A stretch of 43,771 nt of DNA from an uncultured Lutibacter sp. (GCF_937891065.1 NZ_CALAEQ010000183.1:1-43771); one strand, 5' to 3'. Shown: positions 19,007 to 27,737, counted from the stretch's first letter. Notes: generated from the sequence alone by a model not told the origin. Made by a program: numbers and translations.

Positions 19007-20504
19007 ATTTTAGAATTACCTTATCATAAGCGCTTTTTAATTTTTTAATAACAGGTTCTATTTCTTCTTCATTTAAATGCCCAAAACCAAAACGAATAGC
19101 ACAAGTGTTTTTATCCTGATAAAGAATTGTTTTTGGTAGCAATAAATCATTTTTTTCGGCTTCTTTAGCTAGTTTTAGTAGCGATATTTTCGGCTCAAAC
19201 TCTAACCATATGGCTAAGCCACCTGAAGGAATTTCCCATTGCGTGTTATCTAAAAAATATTTAGTTAAAAGATTGCATAAAACATCTCGTCTTTTTTTAT
19301 AAATTACAATACTCTTTTTCGTAAGCCGGTATATTTCCCCTTCATTAATTAATTCCAATAGCATTTGTTCTTGGATTAAATCACCTTGTTTATCTATTAA
19401 CTCTAAATAATTCTTAGCTTCCGAAATCAGATTTTCTGGGGCTATTACAAATCCTGTTTGAAAACTTGGAAATAAGGACTGCCCAAGTTTTCCTAAATAT
19501 ATAACCATACCATTTGCATCTGAACACGCCATAGGTAACATTGCTGAACCTTCAAACTGAAAATCATAATCATAATCATCTTCAATAATAGCAAATCCAT
19601 ACTCTTTAGCTAGTTGTAGTAACTCTAAACGACGTGCTGCACTTAATGTAACAACAGTTGGATAATCTCTATGAGCGCATATATATACACATCTAATACT
19701 ATGTTTTACGTAGTGCTTTTTTATATATTCAATATTTAAACCATTTTTATCTACTGGAATTGTTTTTATTCTTGCACCTGTTTGTTGAAAAATCATATTA
19801 GATGCATAATTACTTAAATGTCCTACTAATACAATATCGTTTTGTTTTATTAAGAGTTGACATACCACATATAAACTCATTTCAGTACTACGTGTATTTA
19901 ATATATTATTTGGTCTAATATGAAAACCTCTAGTTGCATTTAGGTAATTACATAATTGAGTTTGGAATAAAGAGTTGAAGAAAGGGTCTGATCTGTTCCA
20001 TTTATTGATTAAAGTTTTACGTTTCATTGAAGCGCTATACCACCTTGAGAATTGATGCACAGGATGCAAGCGTAAATCTGGTTTACCATCATTAATGGAA
20101 TACTTTGTGTTTGAAAACTGAATAGTTGAAGCTAAATGAAATGACTCTTGAAAAGGAAATCCTGTTTTTTTTGCAGAAATAAATACTTCATTCATTTTTT
20201 GAGAAGTTGCTTTTATTTTTGCCTTTTTTTGCTCAGGTTCTATAACAAATGTACCTTTATTTGGTATAATTTCAACCCAACCTTGTGAGGCCAACTCATC
20301 GTAGATAGCAACTGTAGTATTCCTGTGAACATTTAATAATTTACTTAATACTCTTGTTCCTGGTAGCATTGTTCCTTTGGTTAAATAGTTACGCTGGATA
20401 GCATTTGTTATTTGTACCGAGGCCTGTAAATAAAGCGGTTGTGATTTAGATTTATCTAAATCAATTAGTTGTTTAAAAAGAGCATTAACCGGACTATCTT
20501 TCAT
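19005..20504 (-). CDS. MocR-type transcription regulator (GntR HTH plus aminotransferase-like domain)
   Basis: The 499-residue protein has an N-terminal winged helix of the GntR type (about 15-90: LYLQASVQITNAIQRNYLTKG, then LNVHRNTTVAIYDELASQGW). It continues as a class I aminotransferase fold (about 130-495), as in PdxR, GabR and other MocR regulators. EDDYDYDF and IRFGFGHL are preserved. The PLP-lysine motif, normally like GSFSKxLxP, reads GKLGQSLFP, with Gln342 at the lysine position. The normal HQYPTG segment is HRDYPTV and the GxQQAL segment is RSTEMSL. The PLP site may therefore be non-standard. It is divergent from a TonB-dependent receptor, with three CYGGACKAT-like repeats between the genes; it probably controls that receptor and itself. 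Confidence 0.88.
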   Translation of the reverse strand: MKDSPVNALFKQLIDLDKSKSQPLYLQASVQITNAIQRNYLTKGTMLPGTRVLSKLLNVHRNTTVAIYDELASQGWVEIIPNKGTFVIEPEQKKAKIKATSQKMNEVFISAKKTGFPFQESFHLASTIQFSNTKYSINDGKPDLRLHPVHQFSRWYSASMKRKTLINKWNRSDPFFNSLFQTQLCNYLNATRGFHIRPNNILNTRSTEMSLYVVCQLLIKQNDIVLVGHLSNYASNMIFQQTGARIKTIPVDKNGLNIEYIKKHYVKHSIRCVYICAHRDYPTVVTLSAARRLELLQLAKEYGFAIIEDDYDYDFQFEGSAMLPMACSDANGMVIYLGKLGQSLFPSFQTGFVIAPENLISEAKNYLELIDKQGDLIQEQMLLELINEGEIYRLTKKSIVIYKKRRDVLCNLLTKYFLDNTQWEIPSGGLAIWLEFEPKISLLKLAKEAEKNDLLLPKTILYQDKNTCAIRFGFGHLNEEEIEPVIKKLKSAYDKVILK

Positions 20505-20533
20505 TTTAAAACTGGACTATGTTAATCGTCCGG
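20489..20533. promoter_or_regulatory. candidate MocR operator: three related 9-bp repeats
   Basis: CCGGACTAT (20489-20497) and CTGGACTAT (20512-20520) are direct repeats 23 bp apart. A third, inverted copy lies at 20525-20533 (reading CCGGACGAT on the - strand). Direct plus inverted repeats at such spacing are typical of MocR-family operators. The first copy overlaps the regulator's first codons and the others lie at the -33 region of the receptor promoter. Confidence 0.5.
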
Positions 20534-20541
20534 AAAGTTAC

Positions 20542-20549
20542 TACTTTTG
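20542..20549 (+). promoter_or_regulatory. -7 element of the TonB-receptor promoter
   Basis: TACTTTTG matches TAnnTTTG and lies 23 nt before the receptor ATG. No TTG is found at the -33 position, which fits a promoter that needs an activator bound to the repeats just upstream. Confidence 0.6.
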
Positions 20550-20572
20550 CAGCGGTTTTTAAATCACTATTT

Positions 20573-22372
20573 ATGAAAAATTCAATTAAAATAATTATAC
20601 TATTTGTGTTTACAGCATTAACGGTAAATGCACAAAATGACACTATTAATCTGAAAGAAGTAATTGTTTCATCAAACAGAATAACATTACCATTTTCAAA
20701 AACTTCTCGAACTATTACTTTAATAACAGCTGATGACATTATAAAATCATCGGCAACAAATGTAGCCGATTTATTACAAAATGTAGTTGGTGTTGATATT
20801 AGAAGGAGAGGAACAGACGGAATGCAGTCAGATTTATATATAAGAGGAGGAAATTTTGATCAGACTCTTGTTCTTATTGATGGAGTTAAAATGGATGACC
20901 CTCAAACAGGTCACCATTCAATGAATGCAATTTTATCTTTAGATAATATTGAAAGAATTGAAATTATAAAAGGACCTGCTGCCCGTATTTATGGACAAAA
21001 TGCATTTACAGGTGCAATAAATATTGTAACAAAAAAAATAAGCGACAATACCTTAAATGTTAATCTTGGGTATGGTTCTTATGAAAATTTAAAAGGTGGA
21101 GTTACTTTCAGTCAGAAATTTGATAATGGAGGAGTATTGGCTTCATTTAATTATCAAGAATCTGAAGGTTACAGACACAATACTGATTTTGAAAATAAGT
21201 CAGTTTTTGTAAAAGCAAATTTAGGAAACTATAATTTTACAACTTCTTTTACATCGAGAGATTTTGGAGCTAATGGATTTTATGCAAGTCCTGCTGCAAT
21301 TGATCAATATGAAGAAACACAAACAAGTTTAGTAGCATTAGACGCTAAATATTCAACAGGCAATATTACTATTAAACCAAGAGTATATTGGAAAAGAAAT
21401 CAGGATTTGTATTTGTATTTAAGGCACAATCCACCAGTATATCGTAATTTACATATTTCAAATAAAGTTGGAGCAGAAACTAATGTTGTTATCAATTCAT
21501 CATTAGGTAAAACAGGTGTTGGTATTGATGTTTCACGAATATTTTTAGTTAGTAATAATTTGAACGATCATAATAGAACTGTAATAACTGGATTTTTAGA
21601 GCATCGTTTTGAAATAGACAATTTCGATATCACTCCAGGAATTGCAATTAGTTCATATTCAGATTTTAATACAAAGGCTTTCCCTGGATTGGATCTTGGG
21701 TATAGATTTTCTGAGCGTTTTAAATTGTATGGTAATATTGGTTATACTTATAGAGTCCCAACATTTACAGATTTATATTATGTTGGAAGAAATGAATTAG
21801 GAAACCCAAATTTGAAACCAGAATCTGCATTGTCTGAAGAAATTGGATTTAAATACACTACTGGAAATATTGATATAAATATGGCAATGTTTAATAGAAA
21901 TGCGGAGGATTTAATTGATTGGGCTAAGGATAATCCAGATGACATGGATGAGAAATGGGAAGCGAGAAACTTTAGTGAAGTTAATACAAAAGGATTTGAA
22001 ATTGATTTAGGCTATAGGTTTAATTTATGGGATTTTGGACAAAAGATTAATATTGGCTACAGTTTTATTGAAGATGAAAATAAAGATGAGTATACTAGAT
22101 ATGCATTAAATAGCATTAAACATCATTTAACATCAGGAATAGATTTTAAATTTTCAAAAATATTTAGTCAAAATATATCTTATAGATTTGTTGAGAGATC
22201 TAGAGGTGAAACATATAATATTGTAGATACTAAAATTTTAGCAACTGTAAAAAAAGGTGTTGAGTTTTCATTATCGGTTAATAATATTTTTAATACTGAA
22301 TATACTGAAACTAACTTAGTGCCTATGCCTAAAGGAAATATGATGTTTGGGTTTAGATATAGTATTTACTAA
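20573..22372 (+). CDS. TonB-dependent outer-membrane receptor
   Basis: From the ATG at 20573 the product has 599 residues, starting with a signal peptide (MKNSIKIIILFVFTALTVNA). A TonB box-like region and the plug domain follow (about 25-150: VADLLQNVVGVDIRRRGTDG, SDLYIRGGNFDQTLVLIDG, IEIIKGPAARIYGQNAFTGA). A beta barrel then runs to the end (NIFNTEYTE, final MMFGFRYSIY). It is a short receptor of the vitamin/siderophore (BtuB-like) group, not a SusC. The substrate is unknown; a cobalamin riboswitch is absent, as the leader is only about 20 nt. An earlier in-frame TTG at 20519 would lie before the promoter element, so it was rejected. Control by the divergent MocR protein is likely. Confidence 0.9.
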   Translation: MKNSIKIIILFVFTALTVNAQNDTINLKEVIVSSNRITLPFSKTSRTITLITADDIIKSSATNVADLLQNVVGVDIRRRGTDGMQSDLYIRGGNFDQTLVLIDGVKMDDPQTGHHSMNAILSLDNIERIEIIKGPAARIYGQNAFTGAINIVTKKISDNTLNVNLGYGSYENLKGGVTFSQKFDNGGVLASFNYQESEGYRHNTDFENKSVFVKANLGNYNFTTSFTSRDFGANGFYASPAAIDQYEETQTSLVALDAKYSTGNITIKPRVYWKRNQDLYLYLRHNPPVYRNLHISNKVGAETNVVINSSLGKTGVGIDVSRIFLVSNNLNDHNRTVITGFLEHRFEIDNFDITPGIAISSYSDFNTKAFPGLDLGYRFSERFKLYGNIGYTYRVPTFTDLYYVGRNELGNPNLKPESALSEEIGFKYTTGNIDINMAMFNRNAEDLIDWAKDNPDDMDEKWEARNFSEVNTKGFEIDLGYRFNLWDFGQKINIGYSFIEDENKDEYTRYALNSIKHHLTSGIDFKFSKIFSQNISYRFVERSRGETYNIVDTKILATVKKGVEFSLSVNNIFNTEYTETNLVPMPKGNMMFGFRYSIY

Positions 22373-22393
22373 TTAGTTATTATAAATTTTTAA

Positions 22394-22420
22394 AAACCGA
22401 ACTTTTGTTCGGTTTCTTTA
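22394..22420 (+). terminator. terminator after the TonB receptor
   Basis: AAACCGAAC at 22394-22402 and GTTCGGTTT at 22407-22415 form a 9-bp stem with a TTTT loop, followed by a short T-rich tail. Confidence 0.8.
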
Positions 22421-22492
22421 TATTAAAAACATTGTATCATTTAAAATAATTATTAAATTGTAAATTGAGATGTAAACCTAAATTGTTCCTTT

Positions 22493-22813
22493 ATGAAAGA
22501 AAAAATAAAGTCATATAAAGATTTCTACCCATTTTATTTGAAACAGCATAGTAATAAAACGTGTAGATTATTACATGTAATAGGAACAACAATAGTATTA
22601 GCACTAGCTTTAACTTCAATTATTCATTTAAACCCATATTGGCTTATTTTTATACCTATAAGCGGCTATGGATTTGCTTGGGTTGGACATTTCTTTTTTG
22701 AGAAAAATAAGCCTGCAACATTTCAATATCCACTTTGGAGTTTGAAATCTGATTTTAAAATGTACTTTGATATTCTCAGCGGAAAAATTTCATTAGACGC
22801 AACAAAAGATTAG
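22493..22813 (+). CDS. DUF962 (Mpo1-like) membrane protein
   Basis: The 106-residue protein matches the DUF962/YGL010w family: FYPFYLKQHSNKTCRLLHVIG, two membrane helices (about 30-48 and 50-68) and the later WVGHFFFEKNKPATF segment with conserved His. The yeast member Mpo1 is an Fe-dependent dioxygenase of 2-hydroxy fatty acids, and the His residues here (in YLKQHSN, LLHVIG, VGHFFFE) fit metal binding. The bacterial substrate is unknown. It is flanked by terminators and gaps, so it seems to be its own transcription unit. Confidence 0.85.
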   Translation: MKEKIKSYKDFYPFYLKQHSNKTCRLLHVIGTTIVLALALTSIIHLNPYWLIFIPISGYGFAWVGHFFFEKNKPATFQYPLWSLKSDFKMYFDILSGKISLDATKD

Positions 22814-22874
22814 CTTTTTTGTAATTACATTAAGTTATTTTCGACTGTTCGTTTATAACTTAAAATAATTTAAA

Positions 22875-23462
22875 ATGAGAATTGTATTATTATCACTTTT
22901 TTTAGTTTTTACCATTGGAAAAGCTACATCACAAATTAATAATGAGCATTTGAAAGTTGGCGAACTTGCTCCAAAAATAGTGGGGATTGATCAGTTTAAT
23001 ACTGAAATTGATTCAGACGAAATTCTAAAAGAAAATAAAATTTTATTACTTTTTTATCGAGGAAATTGGTGTCCTTACTGTAAAAAACATTTAGCAAGCT
23101 TACAAGAGAATCTAGAAAAGCTTACTGAAAAGGGAATATATGTTATTGTAGTAACTCCTGAAAAGGTCGAAAAAACTAAGGAAACTACTACAAAATTCAA
23201 TTCAACATTTTCTATTGTTCACGATATTAATAATAAAATAATGAATGATTATAAAGTTGCATTCGAAGTAAACGAAAATAATGTTACAAGTTATTTAGAT
23301 TTCACTAAGAATAAAATTCAAGAATATAATGTGAAAGATAATAATGTGCTTCCTGTACCTGCAACTTATATAATTAACAGCGATAAAACGATAAGTTATG
23401 TACATTATAATCCTAATTATTGTGAGCGTTCTAATTTTACTGAGATATTGAATAATTTATAA
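22875..23462 (+). CDS. secreted peroxiredoxin-/thioredoxin-like protein
   Basis: The 195-residue protein has a signal peptide (about 1-19, ending ATSQ) and an AhpC/TSA-type thioredoxin fold with LLLFYRGNWCPYCKKHLASL. Cys66 and Cys69 form a CxxC pair. This YRGxWCPYC pattern belongs to the peroxiredoxin-like proteins that may reduce peroxides or thiols in the periplasm. A further Cys near the end (NYCERSN) could be a resolving residue. Its physiological partner is unknown. No clear link to either neighbour. Confidence 0.85.
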   Translation: MRIVLLSLFLVFTIGKATSQINNEHLKVGELAPKIVGIDQFNTEIDSDEILKENKILLLFYRGNWCPYCKKHLASLQENLEKLTEKGIYVIVVTPEKVEKTKETTTKFNSTFSIVHDINNKIMNDYKVAFEVNENNVTSYLDFTKNKIQEYNVKDNNVLPVPATYIINSDKTISYVHYNPNYCERSNFTEILNNL

Positions 23463-23576
23463 TTATGTAATCTTTGTTACTTATTGAGAATAAGTTAATA
23501 AAAAAGGTAATAAGTATGAATAAAATAACGAAAAACGTATTCATTGTTAATAAAATGTGAAATCGACAATAATGTA
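23463..23576. other. intergenic stretch before the small transcription unit
   Basis: AT-rich sequence with one short stem (ACTTATT/AATAAGT around 23478-23495) near the end of the preceding gene. Nothing else is recognisable. Confidence 0.4.
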
Positions 23577-23607
23577 TTGTGAGAATTGGATATATGAAGT
23601 ACATTTG
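23577..23607 (+). promoter_or_regulatory. promoter of a small transcription unit
   Basis: TTG at 23577-23579 and TACATTTG at 23600-23607 are 20 nt apart, close to the ideal Bacteroidota promoter. It resembles the promoter of the tRNA-tuf operon, including TTTGCAGTC after the -7 element. Confidence 0.75.
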
Positions 23608-23638
23608 CAGTCGCAAAAAACTAATAAAATATTTTGGC

Positions 23639-23749
23639 ATGAAAGTGAAAAAAGAAAAAGCACAAGAGAACAAAGGAAGAACAAACACGGTTGATTTTAA
23701 AACCTTGAAAAGTATAACTTGGAACAGTAAAAGAAGATTTGAAATATAA
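23639..23749 (+). CDS. possible 36-residue basic peptide
   Basis: An ATG 31 nt after the -7 element opens a frame of 36 codons. The product starts MKVKKEKAQENKGRTNTVDF and ends SITWNSKRRFEI. It is rich in Lys and Arg, with no signal peptide or membrane helix. It is flanked by a strong promoter and a strong terminator at 23786-23815, so it forms a unit of about 200 nt. I do not recognise the sequence. The A-rich transcript shows little secondary structure apart from the terminator, which favours a peptide over a structured small RNA, but a regulatory RNA remains possible. Confidence 0.45.
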   Translation: MKVKKEKAQENKGRTNTVDFKTLKSITWNSKRRFEI

Positions 23750-23785
23750 GAGTAGACAAAAAGATTATAATAATTATTTGAATTT

Positions 23786-23815
23786 AAAAGCGATAGGCAT
23801 ACCTATCGCTTTTTT
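23786..23815 (+). terminator. terminator of the small transcription unit
   Basis: AAAAGCGATAGG pairs with CCTATCGCTTTT (12 bp, loop CATA at 23798-23801), followed by more T. A textbook intrinsic terminator. Confidence 0.9.
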
Positions 23816-23991
23816 ATTTATAATAAATACAGGTAATATATTAAAAGGTATTTGACTTTTTGGTGTTTATTTTTCCTTGCCATTTTTGAATTTCTAATTA
23901 AGCATACAACTTATTTAGAAATCATTACTTCATTTTTTTTTACTATTTTAGTTAATTGAAATATTTAATAGAATAATAACTTAAATAAATT
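23816..23991. other. intergenic stretch before the oligopeptidase gene
   Basis: AT-rich, with no frame that looks coding and no convincing TAnnTTTG element. Confidence 0.4.
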
Positions 23992-26154
23992 ATGAAAAAC
24001 ACATTATATTTTCTTTTTACAATTTTACTGTTTTTATCTGGTTGTAAAATCAATGAAGAAAAATCAGTAGATAATAGCCAATTAAAAGCACCATCAGCTA
24101 AAATTTTACCAGAAAAATTAACTAATCATGGAGACACAAGAATAGATAATTATTTTTGGATGCGTTTAAGTGATGATCAAAAAAACTCTGAAATACCTGA
24201 CAATCAAACAAATGACGTTCTAGGTTATTTAAATGATGAGAATGCTTATTTAAAAGAAGCTATGAAACATACAGAAGTGTTTCAGGAAAAATTATACAAC
24301 GAGATTGTTGGAAGAATTAAAAAAGACGATCAATCAGTTCCAGTAAATGATAATGGATATTCTTATTATTCGAGGTTTGAGGAGGGCGCCGATTATGCGC
24401 TTTATTGTAGAAAAAAAATAGAAATTGATAAGGAAGAAGTTTTACTTAATGGACCTGAAATGGCAAAAGGTTTTTCATATTTTGGAGTTGGTGCGCGTTC
24501 AGTGAGCCCAGACAATAAGCTATTAGCATATGGTATAGATACCGTTTCTAGACGTAGATATTCAATATATTTCAAAAATTTAGCAACAGGAGAATTATTG
24601 CTAGATGTTCTTACTAATACAAGTGGTGAAGCAACTTGGGCAAACGATAATAAAACAGTTTTTTATACTAAAAAAGATCCTGTTACTTTAAGAACGGATA
24701 AAGTTTATAAACATGTTTTGGGTACAGACCAATCTAATGATGTATTAGTTTTTGAAGAAAAAGATGAAACTTTTGGCTGTGGTGTTATTAAATCAAAATC
24801 TAAAAAGTATATAATGACTGTAAGCTATCAGACTCTTTCTACGGAATATAGTTATATAGATGCTGACAATCCTAATGGTAATTGGACGATAGTTCAACCA
24901 AGAGAAAAAGATTTATTATATAATGTAGATCATTTTGGGGATAATTTTTACATACGAACAAATTTAAACGCAAAGAATTTTAAATTAATAAAAACACCAA
25001 TTTCCAAAACTGCAAAAGAAAATTGGGTAGATGTTATTCCGCACAGAGAATCCGTTTTATTTGAAGGTTTTGATATTTTTAAAAATCATTTAGTACTTAC
25101 AGAGCGAATTAATGGTTTAACGGCTATTCGAATTAAAAAATGGGAAGGAGATGAATATTATCTTAATTTTAGTGATCCTGCTTATTTAGCAAATCCAACT
25201 TCAAATTTAGATTATAATACATCTGTTTTACGATATAGCTATTCATCGTTAACAACGCCAAGTAGCACTTTTGAAATAAACATGGATACTAAAGATCAAG
25301 TATTACTTAAGCAACAAGAGGTAATTGATCCTAACTTTTTACCAGATAATTATACATCAGAGCGTTTATTTGCCACAGCAAATGATGGAACAAAAATTCC
25401 AGTTTCATTGGTATATAAAAAAGGAATTAATAAAAATGAGAATACTCCATTATTACTGTACTCGTATGGTTCCTACGGAAGTAGTTCCGAACCAACTTTT
25501 AGTTCAACTAGATTAAGTTTATTAGATAGAGGTTTTATTTATGCTATTGCTCATATTAGGGGAGGACAAGAAATGGGAAGGTATTGGTATGAAGACGGGA
25601 AATTATTAAAAAAGAAAAATACATTTACAGACTTTATAAATGTTGGTGAATTTTTAGTAAGCCAAGGATATACAAGTAGTGAACATATGTATGCTTATGG
25701 AGGTAGTGCTGGTGGATTATTAATGGGAGCAGTATTAAATATGAAACCAGAATTATGGAATGGTGTTGTAGCTGCCGTACCTTTTGTTGATGTTGTTTCT
25801 ACAATGTTAGATGAAACAATTCCGTTAACTACTTTTGAATTTGATGAATGGGGAAATCCTAAGAATAAAGAATATTATGATTATATGAAATCATATTCTC
25901 CTTATGATAATGTTGAAGCTAAAGAGTATCCTAATATTTTAATTACAACTGGTTACTGGGATAGTCAAGTGCAATATTGGGAACCTGCAAAATGGACTGC
26001 AAAACTTCGGGAATTAAAAACAGATGATAATTTATTAATTATGGATTGTAATATGGAAACTGGACATGGAGGAGCTTCTGGACGTTTTGAAAGGTATAAA
26101 CGAACCGCTTTAACATATGCGTTTATGTTTGATTTGGAAAAAATTACAGAATAA
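23992..26154 (+). CDS. exported oligopeptidase B (S9A prolyl oligopeptidase family)
   Basis: The 720-residue protein has a beta-propeller part (about 100-440) and a C-terminal alpha/beta-hydrolase domain. The catalytic triad is visible: Ser572 (GGSAGG), Asp657 (YWDSQV) and His692 (TGHGGAS), with the 85- and 35-residue spacings I know for E. coli protease II. It cleaves peptides after Arg or Lys. The acidic pocket motif GEFEEWGNP of the E. coli enzyme reads FEFDEWGNP here (Glu616, Asp618), so basic specificity is probably kept. Unlike the cytoplasmic E. coli enzyme it starts with a lipoprotein signal (lipobox LSGC, about residues 15-18), so it should act in the envelope. It stands alone and ends at a terminator at 26201. 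Confidence 0.92.
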   Translation: MKNTLYFLFTILLFLSGCKINEEKSVDNSQLKAPSAKILPEKLTNHGDTRIDNYFWMRLSDDQKNSEIPDNQTNDVLGYLNDENAYLKEAMKHTEVFQEKLYNEIVGRIKKDDQSVPVNDNGYSYYSRFEEGADYALYCRKKIEIDKEEVLLNGPEMAKGFSYFGVGARSVSPDNKLLAYGIDTVSRRRYSIYFKNLATGELLLDVLTNTSGEATWANDNKTVFYTKKDPVTLRTDKVYKHVLGTDQSNDVLVFEEKDETFGCGVIKSKSKKYIMTVSYQTLSTEYSYIDADNPNGNWTIVQPREKDLLYNVDHFGDNFYIRTNLNAKNFKLIKTPISKTAKENWVDVIPHRESVLFEGFDIFKNHLVLTERINGLTAIRIKKWEGDEYYLNFSDPAYLANPTSNLDYNTSVLRYSYSSLTTPSSTFEINMDTKDQVLLKQQEVIDPNFLPDNYTSERLFATANDGTKIPVSLVYKKGINKNENTPLLLYSYGSYGSSSEPTFSSTRLSLLDRGFIYAIAHIRGGQEMGRYWYEDGKLLKKKNTFTDFINVGEFLVSQGYTSSEHMYAYGGSAGGLLMGAVLNMKPELWNGVVAAVPFVDVVSTMLDETIPLTTFEFDEWGNPKNKEYYDYMKSYSPYDNVEAKEYPNILITTGYWDSQVQYWEPAKWTAKLRELKTDDNLLIMDCNMETGHGGASGRFERYKRTALTYAFMFDLEKITE

Positions 26155-26200
26155 CATTAAAAAATTATAATACAATTTTTAAAAAGTTTAATGAATAAAG

Positions 26201-26225
26201 AAAAGGGTTTTTAACCCTTTTTTTT
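26201..26225. terminator. terminator between the oligopeptidase gene and hutH
   Basis: AAAAGGGTT (26201-26209) and AACCCTTTT (26213-26221) form a hairpin with a TTT loop and an eight-T tail on the + strand. It can also serve the convergent hutH gene, whose stop lies 4 nt further on. Confidence 0.85.
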
Positions 26226-26228
26226 ATC

Positions 26229-27737
26229 TTAGAATAATTCTTCTATATCTATATCCAAACTGTTGATAAAAGAAACAGTTTTATTTATCTCTATACTCAA
26301 AACTTTATCATTTTCAATAAAAGGAACTTCATTTCTATAAAGTTTCAAAAACGATTCTAAAAATGGTGATGTTTTAACAGGCAATCTAAAATGTAGTGCT
26401 TGTGAAGCATTTAACAATTCAATTGCCAATATAGTTTCAATATTATCAACAATTAGTTTTGCTTTTGTTGCGGCATTAGCACCCATACTTACGTGATCTT
26501 CTTGCCCGTTACTTGATACTATTGAGTCAATGGAAGCAGGTGTTGCTAATTGTTTGTTTTGACTTACAATACTTGCGGCAGTATATTGAGGGATCATAAA
26601 ACCACTATTTAATCCTGGATTTTTCACTAAGAAAGGAGGTAAATTACGAAGACCAGAAACTAGTTGAAACGTTCTTCTTTCAGAAATGCTTCCTAATTCA
26701 GCCATAGCAATACATAAAAAATCAAAGGCTAAAGCTAAAGGTTGCCCGTGAAAGTTTCCACCTGAAATTATTTCGTCATCTTCAATAAATATATTTGGAT
26801 TATCTGTAACAGAGTTAATTTCAGTTAAAAAAGTTTTTTTACAATAATCTAAAGCATCTTTACTTGCCCCATGAACTTGTGGCATACATCTAAAAGAATA
26901 AGGGTCTTGTACATGCTCTTTATATTGTTCAATTATTTCGCTACCATCTAAAAAATCACTAATTCGTTTTGCCGTTTTTATTTGACCATTATGAGGTCTA
27001 ATAAAATGAATTAGTTCATTAAATGGTGAAATTTTTCCATCAAAAGCTTCTAAAGATAATGCACCTATTAAGTCAGCTAAATATGAAAGTTTGAAAGATT
27101 TTAAAATTAAATGAACTCCAAAAGCACTCATAAACTGAGTTCCGTTTAATAACGCTAAACCTTCTTTTGATTTTAATTCAATTTTATCCCAATTAAATGT
27201 CTTCAAAAGTTCTTCTCCTGAAATTCGCTCATTATTATAATATACTTCACCTATTCCAATTAATGGAAGCGATAAATGTGCTAAAGGAGCCAAATCACCT
27301 GAAGCACCTAAAGAACCTTGGGAATAAATTACGGGAATAATATCATTATTGTAAAAATCTATCAGTCGTTCAACCGTTTTTAACTGAACACCAGAATGAC
27401 CGTAACTTAATGACTGAATTTTTAGAATTAACATCAGTTTCACAATATCTTTTGAAACTTCGCTTCCAGTTCCACATGCGTGGCTCATCACTAAGTTTTC
27501 TTGTAGCAATTGTAAATTATCGCTGTTAATTTTTACATTACATAAGGAACCAAACCCTGTATTAATTCCATAAATAGGAGCAGAGTCTGATTTTATTTTT
27601 GTATCTAAATAGTTTCTGCAATTATTAATTTTTACTATAGCTTCTTCAGAAAGTTTAAGTTTCTTTTCAGTTAATACAATATCACTTAAAATTTCGAAAT
27701 TTAATTGTTTTGAATCTATATAATGTATGTTGTTCAT
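26229..27737 (-). CDS. hutH: histidine ammonia-lyase
   Basis: The 502-residue protein removes ammonia from L-histidine to give urocanate, the first step of histidine use. The MIO cofactor tripeptide Ala145-Ser146-Gly147 is in GSLGASGDLAPLAH. The selectivity loop reads NLVMSHACG (Ser85-His86), the Ser-His pair of histidine lyases and not the His-Leu or Phe-Leu of tyrosine and phenylalanine lyases, so I prefer histidine. No hutU, hutI or hutG lies beside it, so the rest of the pathway must be elsewhere. It is divergent from the TlpA-like lipoprotein genes and converges on the oligopeptidase gene. Confidence 0.93.
   Translation of the reverse strand: MNNIHYIDSKQLNFEILSDIVLTEKKLKLSEEAIVKINNCRNYLDTKIKSDSAPIYGINTGFGSLCNVKINSDNLQLLQENLVMSHACGTGSEVSKDIVKLMLILKIQSLSYGHSGVQLKTVERLIDFYNNDIIPVIYSQGSLGASGDLAPLAHLSLPLIGIGEVYYNNERISGEELLKTFNWDKIELKSKEGLALLNGTQFMSAFGVHLILKSFKLSYLADLIGALSLEAFDGKISPFNELIHFIRPHNGQIKTAKRISDFLDGSEIIEQYKEHVQDPYSFRCMPQVHGASKDALDYCKKTFLTEINSVTDNPNIFIEDDEIISGGNFHGQPLALAFDFLCIAMAELGSISERRTFQLVSGLRNLPPFLVKNPGLNSGFMIPQYTAASIVSQNKQLATPASIDSIVSSNGQEDHVSMGANAATKAKLIVDNIETILAIELLNASQALHFRLPVKTSPFLESFLKLYRNEVPFIENDKVLSIEINKTVSFINSLDIDIEELF

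Noticed and set aside
20519-20572. Upstream start of the TonB receptor
   Set aside because: The extension lies before and across the -7 element; the ATG at 20573 gives a proper signal peptide.
20550-20572. Cobalamin riboswitch before the BtuB-like receptor
   Set aside because: The leader is only about 20 nt, far too short for a riboswitch.
23607-23815. 6S RNA-like gene in the small transcription unit
   Set aside because: The length is similar, but the A-rich sequence does not form the long interrupted helix of 6S RNA.
26229-27737. Tyrosine or phenylalanine ammonia-lyase (flexirubin-type)
   Set aside because: The selectivity loop carries Ser85-His86, typical of histidine lyases, and no pigment genes are nearby.
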